A stretch of 64,000 nucleotides of DNA from Annona cherimola (lineage: Eukaryota; Streptophyta; Magnoliopsida; Magnoliales; Annonaceae): assembly GCA_030490835.1 (NCBI GenBank), contig CM059972.1, forward strand, positions 45,487,452 to 45,551,451, given 5' to 3'. The position numbers and the translations under genes were made by a program. Positions 50,501-62,179 of this stretch are shown piece by piece; positions within the stretch are counted from its first letter, which is position 1, and each line of letters opens with the position of its first letter. The notes below the pieces were generated by a model. That model did not search any database and had not been told where the DNA came from. It saw only the letters and a program-made list of their open reading frames with translations.

Positions 50501-50504
50501 AATA
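44543..50504 (+). mobile_element. copia-type solo LTR split by a nested solo LTR, TSD AAAAT
   Basis: TGTTGGAATTCAAGGC to GGGACCAATA (worn CCAACA), flanked by exact AAAAT (44538-44542, 50505-50509). Removing 44858-49148 leaves about 1.67 kb. AAGTCG palindromes at 44690-44850, 49150-49330 and 49590-49770. TATA-like element near 49855 (TTATTTAAGG) is weaker than in sister copies. Confidence 0.88.
44858..49148 (+). mobile_element. solo LTR, ~4.3-kb gypsy-like subfamily, TSD CAAAT/CAAGT
   Basis: Begins TGTGATACCCTGACCGAAGT and ends GGGGCGCCAC. The flanks CAAAT (44853) and CAAGT (49149) are an imperfect duplication, and removing the insert restores the AAGTCG repeat context. TATAAAAG at 45993, donor GTAAGT at 46198, acceptor TTGTCTAG ending 47899, mini-exon 47900-47943, donor GTAAGCAAAC at 47944, acceptor CCTCCTTAG ending 48659. 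Confidence 0.85.
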
Positions 50505-50509
50505 AAAAT

Positions 50510-51184
50510 AAGGTAAGATAGGCTTAAAACTAACGCAACCTAAAATAGAGGATGATAGAAGTTTTTGAGAATAGAGTAAGGGTACAGTCAACCCCGACTT
50601 CGATCTACCCGGCCCAAGTTGCGCCCCCTAATTATTCATTTATTTTTACAATTAATTATCTTTTTGACATAAACATATTTTTAAGTATATTTAATATATA
50701 TATCAAGTTTTGTCATTTTATAATATTTTTTATTTTTATTTTTAAAAAGTTAGGCTTTCAAGAGGTGAAAAAAGAGTTAAATGCCTTTGAAATTGCTATT
50801 TTTTAAAAAGTAAAAAATATGTAAGAGAACTATAAAATAAAAAATTTTGATATGTAAATTAAATATACTTAGGAAAACATACTTACAAAGAAAATTTGAA
50901 AAATATAAATAAATATAACTTAAAATATATGATGAAGTTCATCTCCAACTAACATAATAGCCAACCAGCACGTTGGATGAGAAAGTCTAAAGGAAAGAGA
51001 ATAAGAGATGACATAATGGTTGGTGGTCTCAAGTACAAGTGTATCAATCCATCATTCACCTCAATACATGTATATGGTAAACATAAAAAGGATCAGAGGT
51101 ACAGTACAACTTGGTTCGAGTTGTACCAAATTTAGGTAAATTCAAACCTTAATATTAGAATCCGAGTTCGGATCGAGTTCGGAC
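50510..51184. other. AT-rich spacer
   Basis: No gene. Contains CCCGACTTCGATCTACCCGG near 50591, reminiscent of the hAT-like elements, and a short palindrome around CTTGGTTCGAGTTG near 51109. The rest is AT-rich. Confidence 0.35.
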
Positions 51185-52854
51185 TGTTGGTCCCGAGTTT
51201 GTGGCAAAACCTAAAAGGAAAGAGGTGAATTGAGTTCTTTCCAATTTCTTTCGGTGTATTAATCTTAACCCCTTGTGAATTACTCCCCTTGAATGAAAAC
51301 GTGGAGAATAGAAGTGCAAACAAAGCAACAATATTAGACACTCAAAATTATAGTGGTTCAAGACAATCCTCCTTACTCCACTCTTCTAAGAACACACATT
51401 TGTGTCTTGGATTTCACTATATCAATAAGATTACCACTAGAACCCTTGCTTTCTTATAAATTCTAGCTTTGGGGGCCTTTACAAAGATCACATGAATAGA
51501 CGATGAGTCACACTCTAATCACATATTACGTGTCTTCACTTGGCCTTGGTCTCCGACATTAAGCCAAGTACAATTACAAAGAAATAGATTAAGAGAAGGT
51601 TCTACACTTTACAGATTGTGTAGAGAAAGATTCAACATAAAGAAGAATTTGTAGAGCTTGAGGTTGATGGAATATTTTAGCACTTGCAATGAATAACACA
51701 GTTCTTCTTTTAGAGTACTTAAATGATCACTTGAATACTTGTATGTTAGAAGGTAGAAGCTTCATTAATGCTCTAGCTAACCCTCTTCGCTTCATTTGAA
51801 AAGTCTTAAATAGAGAAGGCACAAATTCGAACATTAAGAGATAGGTGGTGCGCATTTAATGTGCCAACATTCGAATTTTTTTAGCTGTTATGATTCAAGT
51901 CGCACTCAGAGTTGACTTTGGGTGAGACTTCGCCTAAGTTGCAAGTTGGAGTCGACTTGGGTTGCGACTTCAGTCTTCAACACTTTCTTTTTAGGGGTTT
52001 CCTCTTTGCTTTCGACCTCAAGTTCCATTATGCAGTCGACTGTGTTTGAGACTTGACCCAAGTTGTAAGTGAGGTCAACTTGGCTTGCGATTCCATAGTT
52101 CATTATGGTCATTGGAACTTCAAGACATCATGAACCGACTGCCTTGACATATGTGCCCTTCGTTTCTTCATATTTTAGCTTCATTTGTCTCAATATGTTT
52201 CAATCTTTGCAAATGTACTTTTGTTCATCTTAACCATGTGGTTGGTCATTAACCATTTGAAACTTGATCAATAAATTTGTGACATTTGTCTTAGATCTTC
52301 GCAACGAATGAGTTGCTTGACCTTTTCTGGTTAATCTTGAGCTTGAATCTACTTGTTTTGAACCTTTTTATATTTAAGTCGAATGTTAGGGTCGACATGA
52401 GGTATAACTTGACTCAAGTCGCATGACTAAGTCGCTTCATATGGGACTTCACCCAAGTCACACACTGGAGTCGACTTGGGTTGCGACTTGACACTATCAA
52501 ACTCAGCATTAGAGCCATGAAGTCCATCCAAGTCACTTGCGGAATCAACTTAGGTTGCGATTTGATCCAAGTTACATGCGAAGTTGACTTCGAATGCGAC
52601 TTCGCCTGCTCATGCCTCCACAATTTCAGTGTTGTCCATGCCTGAGTCGATTTTGGAGCCGACTTAGGTATTGACTTGACCTAAGTAAATGCCTGAGTCG
52701 ACTTGACTTTGCGACTTGATCTACCATTGTTTGTGTTTGAAAATATCTGACTTGAATCAACTCACACACTTGTTAGTATCTTAAAAACTCTCAAATTTAG
52801 ATTGTTAATCATCAAAATATGGATCATGCTTGATTTTCTATTTATTTCACAACA
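51185..52854 (-). mobile_element. copia-type 3' LTR next to its internal region
   Basis: TGTTGGTCCCGAGTTTGTGG to TTCACAACA, 1670 bp, with AAGTCG palindromes at 51895-52090 and 52380-52720. Unlike the other copies, its inner side is followed by a polypurine tract and internal sequence, so this is a true 3' LTR; this fixes the family's orientation. Confidence 0.88.
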
Positions 52855-52868
52855 ATCTCCCTTTTTTT
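52855..52868 (-). promoter_or_regulatory. polypurine tract
   Basis: Read on the minus strand: AAAAAAAGGGAGAT immediately before the LTR start TGTTGTG. This is the plus-strand primer of reverse transcription; the form GGGGGAGATTGTTG is characteristic of SIRE/Maximus-type and related copia elements. Confidence 0.8.
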
Positions 52869-53689
52869 ATGATTGACAAAACCAAATTGAGATTTCGAAG
52901 GTTATTAAAACTTCATGAATAGAAAATTTTCAAAATAAAATATGTCAATCTTTGCAATGACACATCATAAACAAAGGATTATCATTCGTTCATTGCATAA
53001 CAAGTCATCCATACTAATTCATTCATCATAACAACTCATTCATATCATTACATTCAAAAACATACATGGTATCCCTAATTACAATCTACCCAAACCCAAA
53101 CAAACTACAATATGTGATCTTAAAAAGTCTCTTTCCCTTTTTGTCAATCGCCAAAAGTGGGACATGAGAAAGTGAACAATGAGGGAAGCTTTCTGATAAA
53201 TAAAGGGAGTAATAGGATAGGATTCATTGTCCAACGGTGCAAATTGAGGAGAGGAGGAATCATATGGTGTAAAAAAGGTTGTCCTATTTTGGACAGTAGG
53301 TTGTGAAGCATATGAGGAATCTCGGTAAGGGTCAAAATCTAGAAGACTAAGTATAGATTGGTGATGTTTCGATCAAGAGGCAAGGGTGTATTTGATGGAG
53401 GTGAGTTTCTGTTCTATCTTATCTTGCCTAGTGTGAATTTCGAAAAGAAGAAGTTTATATCACTGAGATCTTTGGAAATGCGGGTCTCTATAGCCTTTAG
53501 ATAATCTAGAAGAGCATTGGAGGTTAATGGATAAGATGGTGAGTGTGCAAAATGATCAGTAGCCCTAGATCCTTATGAAGAAAATGATGCATGAGAGGCA
53601 GGTGATTCACGGGCTAGTTGAATGGGAGATGGGTGTGATTGTGGGTGACGGGAAACAGGGTGTGAGTGAGCCTCCCCCTCAATAGGTGC
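52869..53689 (-). mobile_element. copia-type element internal region, 3' part
   Basis: Minus-strand sequence from about 53689 encodes a broken frame: a His/Ser/Pro-rich stretch (HPVSRHPQSHPSPIQLARES) followed by LDYLKAIETRISKDLSDINF and further coiled-coil-like residues. Matching sequence is in the older copy at 3672-4612. It lies between pol and the 3' LTR. Gag and pol are not present: the element is cut at 53690 by the gypsy-like LTR. Confidence 0.6.
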
Positions 53690-54105
53690 TGTGATACCCA
53701 GACCCAAGTAAGGCTTACATATATGCATTTGACATATAAATATGAATCATGTACGATTTAGTGGAATTATGAATGATTTCCTTTGCAATTTTGATGATTT
53801 ATTGCAATTATGGCAAATAGTTATGAATGATGATTATAAGCCGATGTAGGTCAATGGGATTAAAGAGGCCTAATGAGGATTAGAGAATGTGTATATATTA
53901 AGGATAATTACCTCATATATTATGATTTAACTAATGAAGATTATGTTGATAATTATGGATTTAAGGTGGCAAATACTAGAAAATTCATAACTCGACGCCG
54001 GTAAGGCGGATTAAGATGAAAATTAAAAGGTAAGCATATAATTTTGTGCTTAATCTTAAGGAAAGGTTGGATTATGAAACTTTTAATGAAATTAGGGTGA
54101 GAATC

Positions 54106-56593
54106 TGTGGCGCCCCGAACCGAGGTGCCTATAAGCCTTACTCCGGGATCGTTTTGATTGGTAAACGTGACTCAGGATTGTTGCCCTGATCACACGGCAG
54201 GATTTTTTTTTTTTCATCAATACATGAAAAATTCCCATCATTCATCCAATACATAACACAGTTATGATCAAAAACTATTCCATAAACATTTTCATTGGAA
54301 TAAAAATATTCCCTTTTTATTTCAAAATTATCATCGTTGTATGCTGCCTTCATCATCATTTCCTGTCTATTGTTGAAAAAGCATGGGTGAGTAATAATAC
54401 TCAGTAAGCAAGCTATACATAATTTTTCAATCATTTTCATGCATTTCATAAATGCAAATGCAATGCATTCATAGCATTCATGACATTCCTTTGGATGCAA
54501 CGCTAGCTAGGCGCCCATCCCATACATGCTCCCATTTCAGGGAGGTCGCCGCCGGCCTGGGCCTATTAAGCGACTTGGCAATAGCGAGGGGGACATCCGG
54601 TCCGCTTACTACCTCGACTAAGGCCTATTCCTCGTGCACATGCTCATTCTCATACACATGCCGGCATGATATTTGCAAATCATAAACAATTTCATAAAAA
54701 GCATTTAGTAAATAATTTCACAAAACGAACTTCAGTTCATGTAAAGCAGTTATAGGTATGGTCAACCTTAAATAAATTTCATAAAGCAACTTGCAAACAA
54801 TTTCAAGCATTTTGAAAATAATTTGCAAAACATATAACTTGCTTACCTTCTTAGGAGGTGTCTTCGACCTTCTCTTTTCCTTTTCCTATTCAAGGACAAA
54901 GGATATTTCATTTCCTCTATTTAAGCTGCTTCCCATGTATGCTTTATAATATTTGGGCATTATTTCTTTACATAGATATTTTTGTCCATAAATTCTTCAA
55001 AAATTCCATACTTATATTCAAATATTAATTTCCAAATTTTCTCCAAAATCACGCAGATCACTGTAGCAGATCACTGTAGCATATCACTGTAGCATATCAC
55101 TGTAGCATATCACTGTTCATCCGTGGTTACTGTTCACAGCGACGTGTTACTGTTCATGGGTTTTAAAAATTGATATTTTTTCCAAAAATAAAAAATACCA
55201 TGACATACCTTATGCCTAGTATATCATTGGACATTTCTTATATTTTGAATTTATCATTATTTACTTGGCCAAATAAATCATTTTCTCCATATACTAAAAA
55301 TCATCATAAATTCACTTAAGCATAATCCTTAATTCCAAAAATTATGAAATCAATAGATCATCATCCTAACATCATATTCATTCATCCCAAATAATCATTT
55401 ATCAATTTTGGAGCATTATTTTCACATATCATATGCTATTTTTCCGAATACCCTATATTCGCTCCAAATTTTTGATGTTTTGGCATAATTCCATTTAAAC
55501 ATTATATCTATACTTATTTTCTCATGCTTAGGCATTATCTAAGCATGTTTTTACCCTACTTAACATCCAAAAGAAATTTGGGTAGAAATCACTTACCCGA
55601 AGTGGAAAATCTCTCCTCCAACTCGCCCTTTCTCTCTCTAACTTCCTCTTTCTCTCTTAAAACGAAATTGGGGGTGGAAAATGAAGTTTCTCAAGTGATT
55701 TTTGAGCTGGGATGGTTGTGGATTTCGTTCATGGGCTGCTCCTCTATTTATAGGGGTCCATTTTTCATAAATTTGGAATTTACCCCCTCTAGCTTAGGGT
55801 GTAAAATTGCAAAAGTGTTTTTTTCTAATTTCCAAAGGTGCCTTGAGCCAAGAGCAGCCACCCTAGGCCTGCTCCAGCCCCCCTATAGCAGCCCTAATTT
55901 TCTACCTATTTTTTTATTTTTAAAATTAATTAAATTAAGCTAAATTAATCCTAGCCCTTGATTTATGATTTGGATGAATTTGGACCATTGATTTGGTCAT
56001 GGTACCCCCCCTGCACGACCTGACATGTTGCTGCATTGCATTTAATTTTTTTAATTTTTATTTATTAATTTTAATTAAAGTCAAATACATAATTAATGAA
56101 AAAGTGAAGTTACTTTTTCACTTTGCATTTGACGTTTCATCTTGACCATTGATTTGTGATTTTCATCACATCTTAGCCCATTCATCATGTCCATCATGAA
56201 TTTTTAACCATCCATAAAAAATTTCATCGAATTCCGACGCCCGGATTGCAATTTATGAATTTTTTTCTATTTTTCCACAAAAATCCAAACTTGGATTAAA
56301 ATATCCAAAAGAATTGCTATTTTGTCTTGTAGTGATTAAATCTCTATTTTGTCTTTTTGTGATTAAGTTAATCCAAGTGATTAACTCTTAATCACGGGTC
56401 TTAGTCCTTGGTTACTATTCACGTGCACTATTCACGGGGTTAAATTCCTAATTGCATTATTTCAATCTCCAATACACATATCCATCAATATAATTCATGA
56501 ATTTTCATTTATTCATAAAATAATTATAAAATTACAAATGTCGAAATGACGCGTATACAGTCGAAACAACGCGTATACGGTCAGGGTTCCACA
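54106..56593 (-). mobile_element. solo LTR, 2.5-kb subfamily, TSD GAATC
   Basis: TGTGGCGCCCCGAACCGAGG to GTCAGGGTTCCACA, exact GAATC at 54101-54105 and 56594-56598. Near-identical to 4613-7148 in inverse orientation. Differences include expansion of a ~17-bp CACTGTAGCATAT repeat at 55051-55120, one copy fewer of the GTGAATAGT repeat near 56410, and loss of sequence near 54345. Confidence 0.94.
55051..55160 (-). repeat. CACTGTAGC / ACTGTTCA short tandem repeats in the LTR
   Basis: ATCACTGTAGCATATCACTG recurs four to five times at ~17 bp, then ACTGTTCA three times. The sister LTR has a shorter, diverged version at about 6060-6160, so the array changed after the copies separated. Confidence 0.85.
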
Positions 56594-57679
56594 GAATCGA
56601 TCATTACCATCCAAAATCCAAAGATGGTTTCAAATGATCATAACTTGAGCTAGAAATGTCGGATTAAGACGAAATTTGAAATGGACGGTTAAAATTATGA
56701 GATCAAGGCTATAAAAGGATTTGATCAACCTAATTATGGTGGAATTATGCTTGTACAAAAATGGGTGTATATCTTTGACTTTTTGCACCCATAAAGCAAC
56801 TAGCATTTAAGTTAAAGTTAAATAAAATAATTAAATAATTAAATGCGAAAATGAGGTGTCAAAATGAGGTAAATTCAGGGGATTTTATGCATTTCCTAAA
56901 ATGATAAAATCCATGAAAAATCCTCTGCATTAATGATGGATTTAAGGAGCTAATGACTAGCTTAAGGGAGGTGGCATGGAGTGGACGATCAAGGGGCTAT
57001 ATACTTGATTTTTTTATTTTTTTTAAATGCAAAATATGCATTTAAATGAGCTACATGATTAGGGTGGTTAATGGACGTGATTTGAGATGGATTTTTGTGG
57101 CAAGAAAATGCCAAAAAGTCCATGATAATTGGACCTCCACAAGTGGACAACAACATGGAGGCAAGGAGAGGTGCACGATCAAGCTGCTGTTTGGGATTTT
57201 TTATGAATTTTTAAAATGCTAAATGGACCTCTAAGTGAGATCCTAGTTAGGGTAATTAAGTTTCAATTAAATAAAGCTGCAAATTTGTGGAAAAAATTGC
57301 AAAAGGGGCAGCCATATGGGACATTACATATGTGGACAGCAAGGTAAGTGGACGTTCAAGGCTGAGTTGTTGGATTTTTGTGATTTTTTAAATATACTAA
57401 ATGGACCCCGAAGTATGCTATTAGTTAGGATAATTAAATACCCATAAATTAAAGTTGAATTAGGTGTGGAAAATGTGCACAAAGGATGCTGAAATGGACG
57501 TTCCATTGTGTGGACAGATTGTGTCCATTAATGACATGAATTTTTGATGGATTTTTCAAAGATAATTATCAAATTTACTTGGAGCATATTTTTTCATGTC
57601 ATTAAAGGGGATAAATATGCATTTAATTACCTCTAATTGATGTGGCAAGTGGGGCCCAAAAAGCTGGAAAAACCTAGCT

Positions 57680-57686
57680 TATATAA
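57680..57686 (+). promoter_or_regulatory. TATA box of the giant LTR
   Basis: CTTATATAAGTATG with a GA-rich leader beginning about 30 bp downstream. A TATA element at the same relative place occurs in sister LTRs (5468, 45993, 32072 reverse), which supports a promoter role. Confidence 0.6.
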
Positions 57687-59254
57687 GTATGCACGTCCAT
57701 ATGTGTAAAGGGGTTAGAGAGAAAAGTCAAGACGGATAAACCCCCAAGCAAGGCAGCAGTGTGCATGTCCCCATTCCAGCAGCATGAGGGCAAGAAAAAG
57801 AGGAGAAAAAGAGAAGGAAAAAGGGGAAGAAAGAAGAGGGATTCAAGCTAGGAAAGTTGAGTTCAAGTTGGATCCAATTCATGTAAGTATACTTCATTAT
57901 TTGAGTTCTTTAATCTTAAGTTTTTCACCTCAACTTATGAGTCAAGAATTTGATTCATAATGAACCCTTAAAGGATGATTCATGATGCCCTCGATTAGGG
58001 TATTGAATAAGGTTTGAATGAAAAGAATGGAATCAAGGGTTCAAGAGGATTGAAATGGAGATTAGGGTTGAAAATGAGTTGATTAACCTAGCTGAAATTT
58101 TCTTAAAACCACATGTGATGTTGCTGTTTTGAGGTGTTATTATGATTACATGATTATTCATGATTAGATGAATTATATATATTGATTTGGGCATAAGTTA
58201 TGAATTTTAAAAAGGATGAGAATTAGGGTTACATATATGACCTGATTTTCATGTTTCCATGTTAAAAATGATATATGAATTAGCCCAAATGATTTATGGA
58301 TGATTAATGGGGTGAAATACTCTAAACTTAGGGTGCTTTGGACGTTCAAAATGGATTAGAAAAGATTGACCTAAATCTGATTTTTATGGGGCATACATGT
58401 GGACGTCCAAAATGGAGCAAGAAGGGTACCCTATATGCATGTGAAGTTGCTGTTTTGTAAGCAACTAATATATGGACTATAAACATGTGATAATACCCTA
58501 ATTTTGGGTTAATAAAAGCATGATTAATTGCTGAAATTTATGGATTAGAAATTTATTTTGATTTAAGTGTCAAAAGAGGCATTGAAAGGATGAAAAACGG
58601 GTCCCAAAATTGCTGTTTTGGAACCCTATGATGAATAGATTAAAATTCTAAAATTAAACTCTAAATTGTATGTTAATTAAGGAGTTTAATCATGTTGAAA
58701 TAAGAGACATGTTTCCGTGTTAAAAAAAATTAAGAAACACATGATCTATGTGTTGAGAAATGGACATGTATGAAGAGATAAGTATGAATAAATGGTAAAT
58801 GGTTTATGTAAGTTGTTAAAATGCAAAAATGCATGAAAAAGTGATGAAATACGTGAATTATGTTGTTGTTTTAGTAAATAATGATAATCTCAAATTTTGA
58901 GATTAATATATGATGTCTAAGTTATCAACTAAGTGTTTAAAATGAGCACCATTGTATGAAAAGTGAACAATATGTTAAAAATGATAAATGAAGGTAATGA
59001 ACCTCTAAATAATGATTTAATGAATGATTGTTATATGTATGAAAGTTTACCCTACATAAGGGTATTAAAAAGGAATGAATAGATAATGTAATGTATAGGC
59101 CATGTTAATATGTATAAACACCCGACTTGAAAGACAAGAGGGTTAAGCTCGTATAATGTAAATCCAAATAGATTTATGTAGGTTGGAAAACACTAATGGA
59201 TATATGCATTTGAAGTTGATGCATATAAATGAAATGTTATTTTCATTTATCTAG

Positions 59255-59300
59255 GCAAAGGCAAGAAAAAAATGGAAGAAAGTGATTAAGGTGATCTTAG
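59255..59300 (+). other. putative 46-nt mini-exon in the LTR leader
   Basis: Bounded by TTTATCTAG on the left and GTAAGCAAG on the right. Equivalents: 6324-6361 (38 nt), 21950-21993 (44), 47900-47943 (44), 30316-30270 (47, reverse) and 26744-26700 (45, reverse). All are purine-rich (GCAAAGGCAAGG). Splicing is inferred from sequence only. Confidence 0.5.
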
Positions 59301-60389
59301 GTAAGCAAGAAAACTTTCCAAAATACTGTTTTCTTTTTATGTGTTGACACGAATGAAATGTTTATGATTATATTTTGTCGAATGGGCAAGAGAAAGTTTT
59401 GAAAATGATGTCTTAAATAAGCCACAAGTTTTGAAAATGATGGCTTTAATGAAAAGCCTTAAGGTTTGCTTCGGGAAAGCAAGCAACACTTTAATATTTT
59501 ATCACAAGTGTTGCCAAAGATTGGAAATACTTTATATTAATAGATTGAGGAATTTTCTTACAAGAAAACAAGTTCTTCATGATGATATTTTCAAAGGATT
59601 TTATGTTTTATGTCGATGGTTTTAAGAATTTGAATTCAAGCAAGTAATTTTTTATGATGCTGTTTCAAAAGGATTTTATAAGAAAAAGGAAATTTTGCCC
59701 TTTTTCACAAAGAAGTATTTTTAAATAATTTTTGAGTTACTCTTATGATATTTTATAATAAATAATTATGTTTATGAAAGAAAAAGAAAAAAGGGATTTG
59801 ATTTATGGAAAAAGATTGATTTTTCTATGTCATGATATTTAAACATAAATGATGATTTGGATATAGTCCATTTATTTTGAAATGATAGTCGAAAAGCTTT
59901 GATTTCCTTTAGATAAGAAAACTTATTAAGAATATTTTGAAAAATGTTTATACGGATATTATTAAAATGGGATTTAAGGATGACCAACCCAATAAGTTGA
60001 TTTCATGAAATGGTTTAATTTTGGATTGCTAAAATGGCATGCAAAAGACTATGCAAAGCCCCTCTTTATGTAAAAATGGCAAATTAAATATGTGGACAAG
60101 AATTTAATTTTAGAGTGGTTGAGAAGGGAATGGTACAAATGCATAATCTTTGTGAGCAAAAGGCCACGAAATGGAAACCAAGATAATGCTAGGAAAATAT
60201 ATGATTTATTCTTGAAAATTCAAAAGTTTTGAATTTCTTTTATCATAAGGGTTTTAAGATGTATTTTTTTCTCAAACATTTCAAATAATTGTCAAAATGT
60301 TTTACTCAAAATTTTTCTCAAAGAATTTAAGGAAGGTCATCCGAAAATTAGATTTCTAAGAACAACTTGTTTAAAATGAGTGTGCTCGT

Positions 60390-60600
60390 TTTAAAAGTTG
60401 ACACAGACTGCAATCTGTGATGTTCTTTTCCAAAATTATTTTTTAAAAAATATATATACAGACTTCGGTTTATGATGTTTTCAAGAATGGATGCGAACTG
60501 CGGCCTGTGATCCCGCTTTTTAAAATGGTTTAAAAGGACACGGGCTACGGTCTGTGATACTTTAAACCACACAGACTGCGATTTATGATGATGATGTATG
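60390..60600 (+). repeat. cluster of CACGGGCTACGGTCTGTGAT-type short palindromes
   Basis: Plus-strand counterpart of 29010-29200: CACAGACTGCAATCTGTGAT, ACAGACTTCGGTTTATGAT, GAACTGCGGCCTGTGAT, GGGCTACGGTCTGTGAT and ACAGACTGCGATTTATGAT, separated by 30-60 bp. Confidence 0.75.
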
Positions 60601-61069
60601 GTGCACCAATATAAGGAATAGGTCGGTTGTACATCACAGTCGGAGATGGACCGGGGCCCACTTTACATATGGCCAAGTCGCTAAGGGATGACAGAAGGCC
60701 AACAACGCCCTCCCTGAGATAGGAGAAGATGAAAGAATAGCCGCCTGGTTAGCGTGCTGTTAAGGATGGATTCTCTTCCAAAAGGTAGAATGATCACTTG
60801 CTAAGTGTCACTACTGGATGGGGATAAATGCATTTGCATATGTTTTGCTTTTGAAAAGCCTAAAGATTTGGGACATAAAAGCATTTTTTTCGAAAAGTTA
60901 CCCTCAAAGCAGGGTGTTTTACACAAAAAGTGTAAATAATAAGGACGAAAGGAAATATTTTCTATGCAAGTGTTTTTAAGAAAATGATTATGTGTGTTAT
61001 ATACCTTGTTGTTATCGACAAGCCCCAAGATGGGGATTATGAAATGAATTTAATGTCAAACTTGGTTTT

Positions 61070-61604
61070 GGACATGAGAATGTCCATTGCTAAAGTGTCA
61101 ACATGGAAAGTGTTTATGGACATGAGAATGTCCAATGCCAAAGTATTTAAATGAAATGTGTTTTAGGACATATGAATGTCCATTGCTAAAGAAAGTTATG
61201 TCAAAAATATTTTAGGACATCAGATGTCCCTTGGTTAAAGGAATTTATGATGAAAAATATTTTTGGACATAAAAATGTCCCTTGCCGAAAAAGGCTTATG
61301 TAAATGATATTTTAGGATATGAGAATGTCCTTCTCTAAAAAGGATTTAAGAGAAAAATATTTTGGGCGTAAAACATTCACTAGTAAAAGATGGTTTTATG
61401 TAAATATCTTGGAACATTATAAATGTTCACATAAGACCAAAGAAAATTAATTAAAGAGGGTAAAACACATATGTTTTACCTTAACAAGCCCAAACGTGGT
61501 TTATAAATGATTTTAAGAATAAAGGTTTATGGAAATATTATAGGACAGATAATTGTCCTTATGAACAAAAACTTTTATGATAATGTTTTAGGACATAAAT
61601 GTCC
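61070..61604 (+). repeat. palindrome array (GGACAT-n-ATGTCC), ~49-bp period
   Basis: Starts at 61070 (GGACATGAGAATGTCC), 61118, 61166, 61215, 61265, 61315 (GGATATGAGAATGTCC), about 61364 (decayed), 61411 (GGAACATTATAAATGTTC), 61459 (GGTAAAACACATATGTTTTA), 61543 (GGACAGATAATTGTCC) and 61591 (GGACATAAATGTCC). Intervals of the first nine are 47-50 bp. It is the counterpart of 28016-28513. Confidence 0.92.
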
Positions 61605-62179
61605 TCAGGTAAAAAGGTGTTCAAGATGTTTAAGGAAAATATTTTAAAGAAAGTCTTGCCCTAAAAGATAAAATGCTTGCTTACTGAGTTGTCACTCACG
61701 TTTTGTTTTCCCAAACCTTAGACAGGTACCGGGAAACTCAGGAGGTTGCGAACCTAAGCAGGTGAAGAAAAGGTATGAGATGGTAGCCATGATGAATAGG
61801 ATAGCATGATTTAAAGTTCTAAGGTATGTTGATGTATATGTGAACTTATTTAGAGTTTTAAGTTTCATGTGATCCAATGATTGAATGTATGTATGTATGG
61901 ATGTAAAATGTCAGGATTAAGTCAAGAAGACTTTTATTGTAGAAGAACATGATAAGATGCTATGAATAATGTATGAAATTTATTACAAGTGTATCGTCAC
62001 TTGTAGATGAATGGTGTGGAATGCAAAGAAATAAACGATAATAGATAAAAAAAAAATTTTGGACGAGATCCAATTAAGAACCCACTGCGTGATCAGGGCA
62101 ACAATCCTGATTCACATTTACCAATCAATAAGGTCTTAAGGTAAGGATGTGACATCTTAGGTTAGGGCGCCACAGAAGT

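Larger units (their letters stand above)
53690..62174 (+). mobile_element. 5' LTR of a giant-LTR gypsy-like element, nested solo LTR inside
   Basis: TGTGATACCCAGACCCAAGT to TTAGGGCGCCACA. Unlike the solo copies, the right end is followed by a primer binding site instead of the left flank GGTGC, so it is a 5' LTR whose element runs off the window. Without the insertion 54106-56593 the LTR is about 6.0 kb. TATATAA at 57680, donor GTAAGT at 57883, acceptor TTATCTAG ending 59254, mini-exon 59255-59300, donor GTAAGCAAG at 59301, acceptor AAACCTTAG ending 61721. Confidence 0.9.

Noticed and set aside
61070..61604. CRISPR array
   Set aside because: Repeats are palindromes with varied stems, not identical direct repeats. 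Spacers resemble each other, the host is a plant, and the array is an integral part of an LTR present in two copies.
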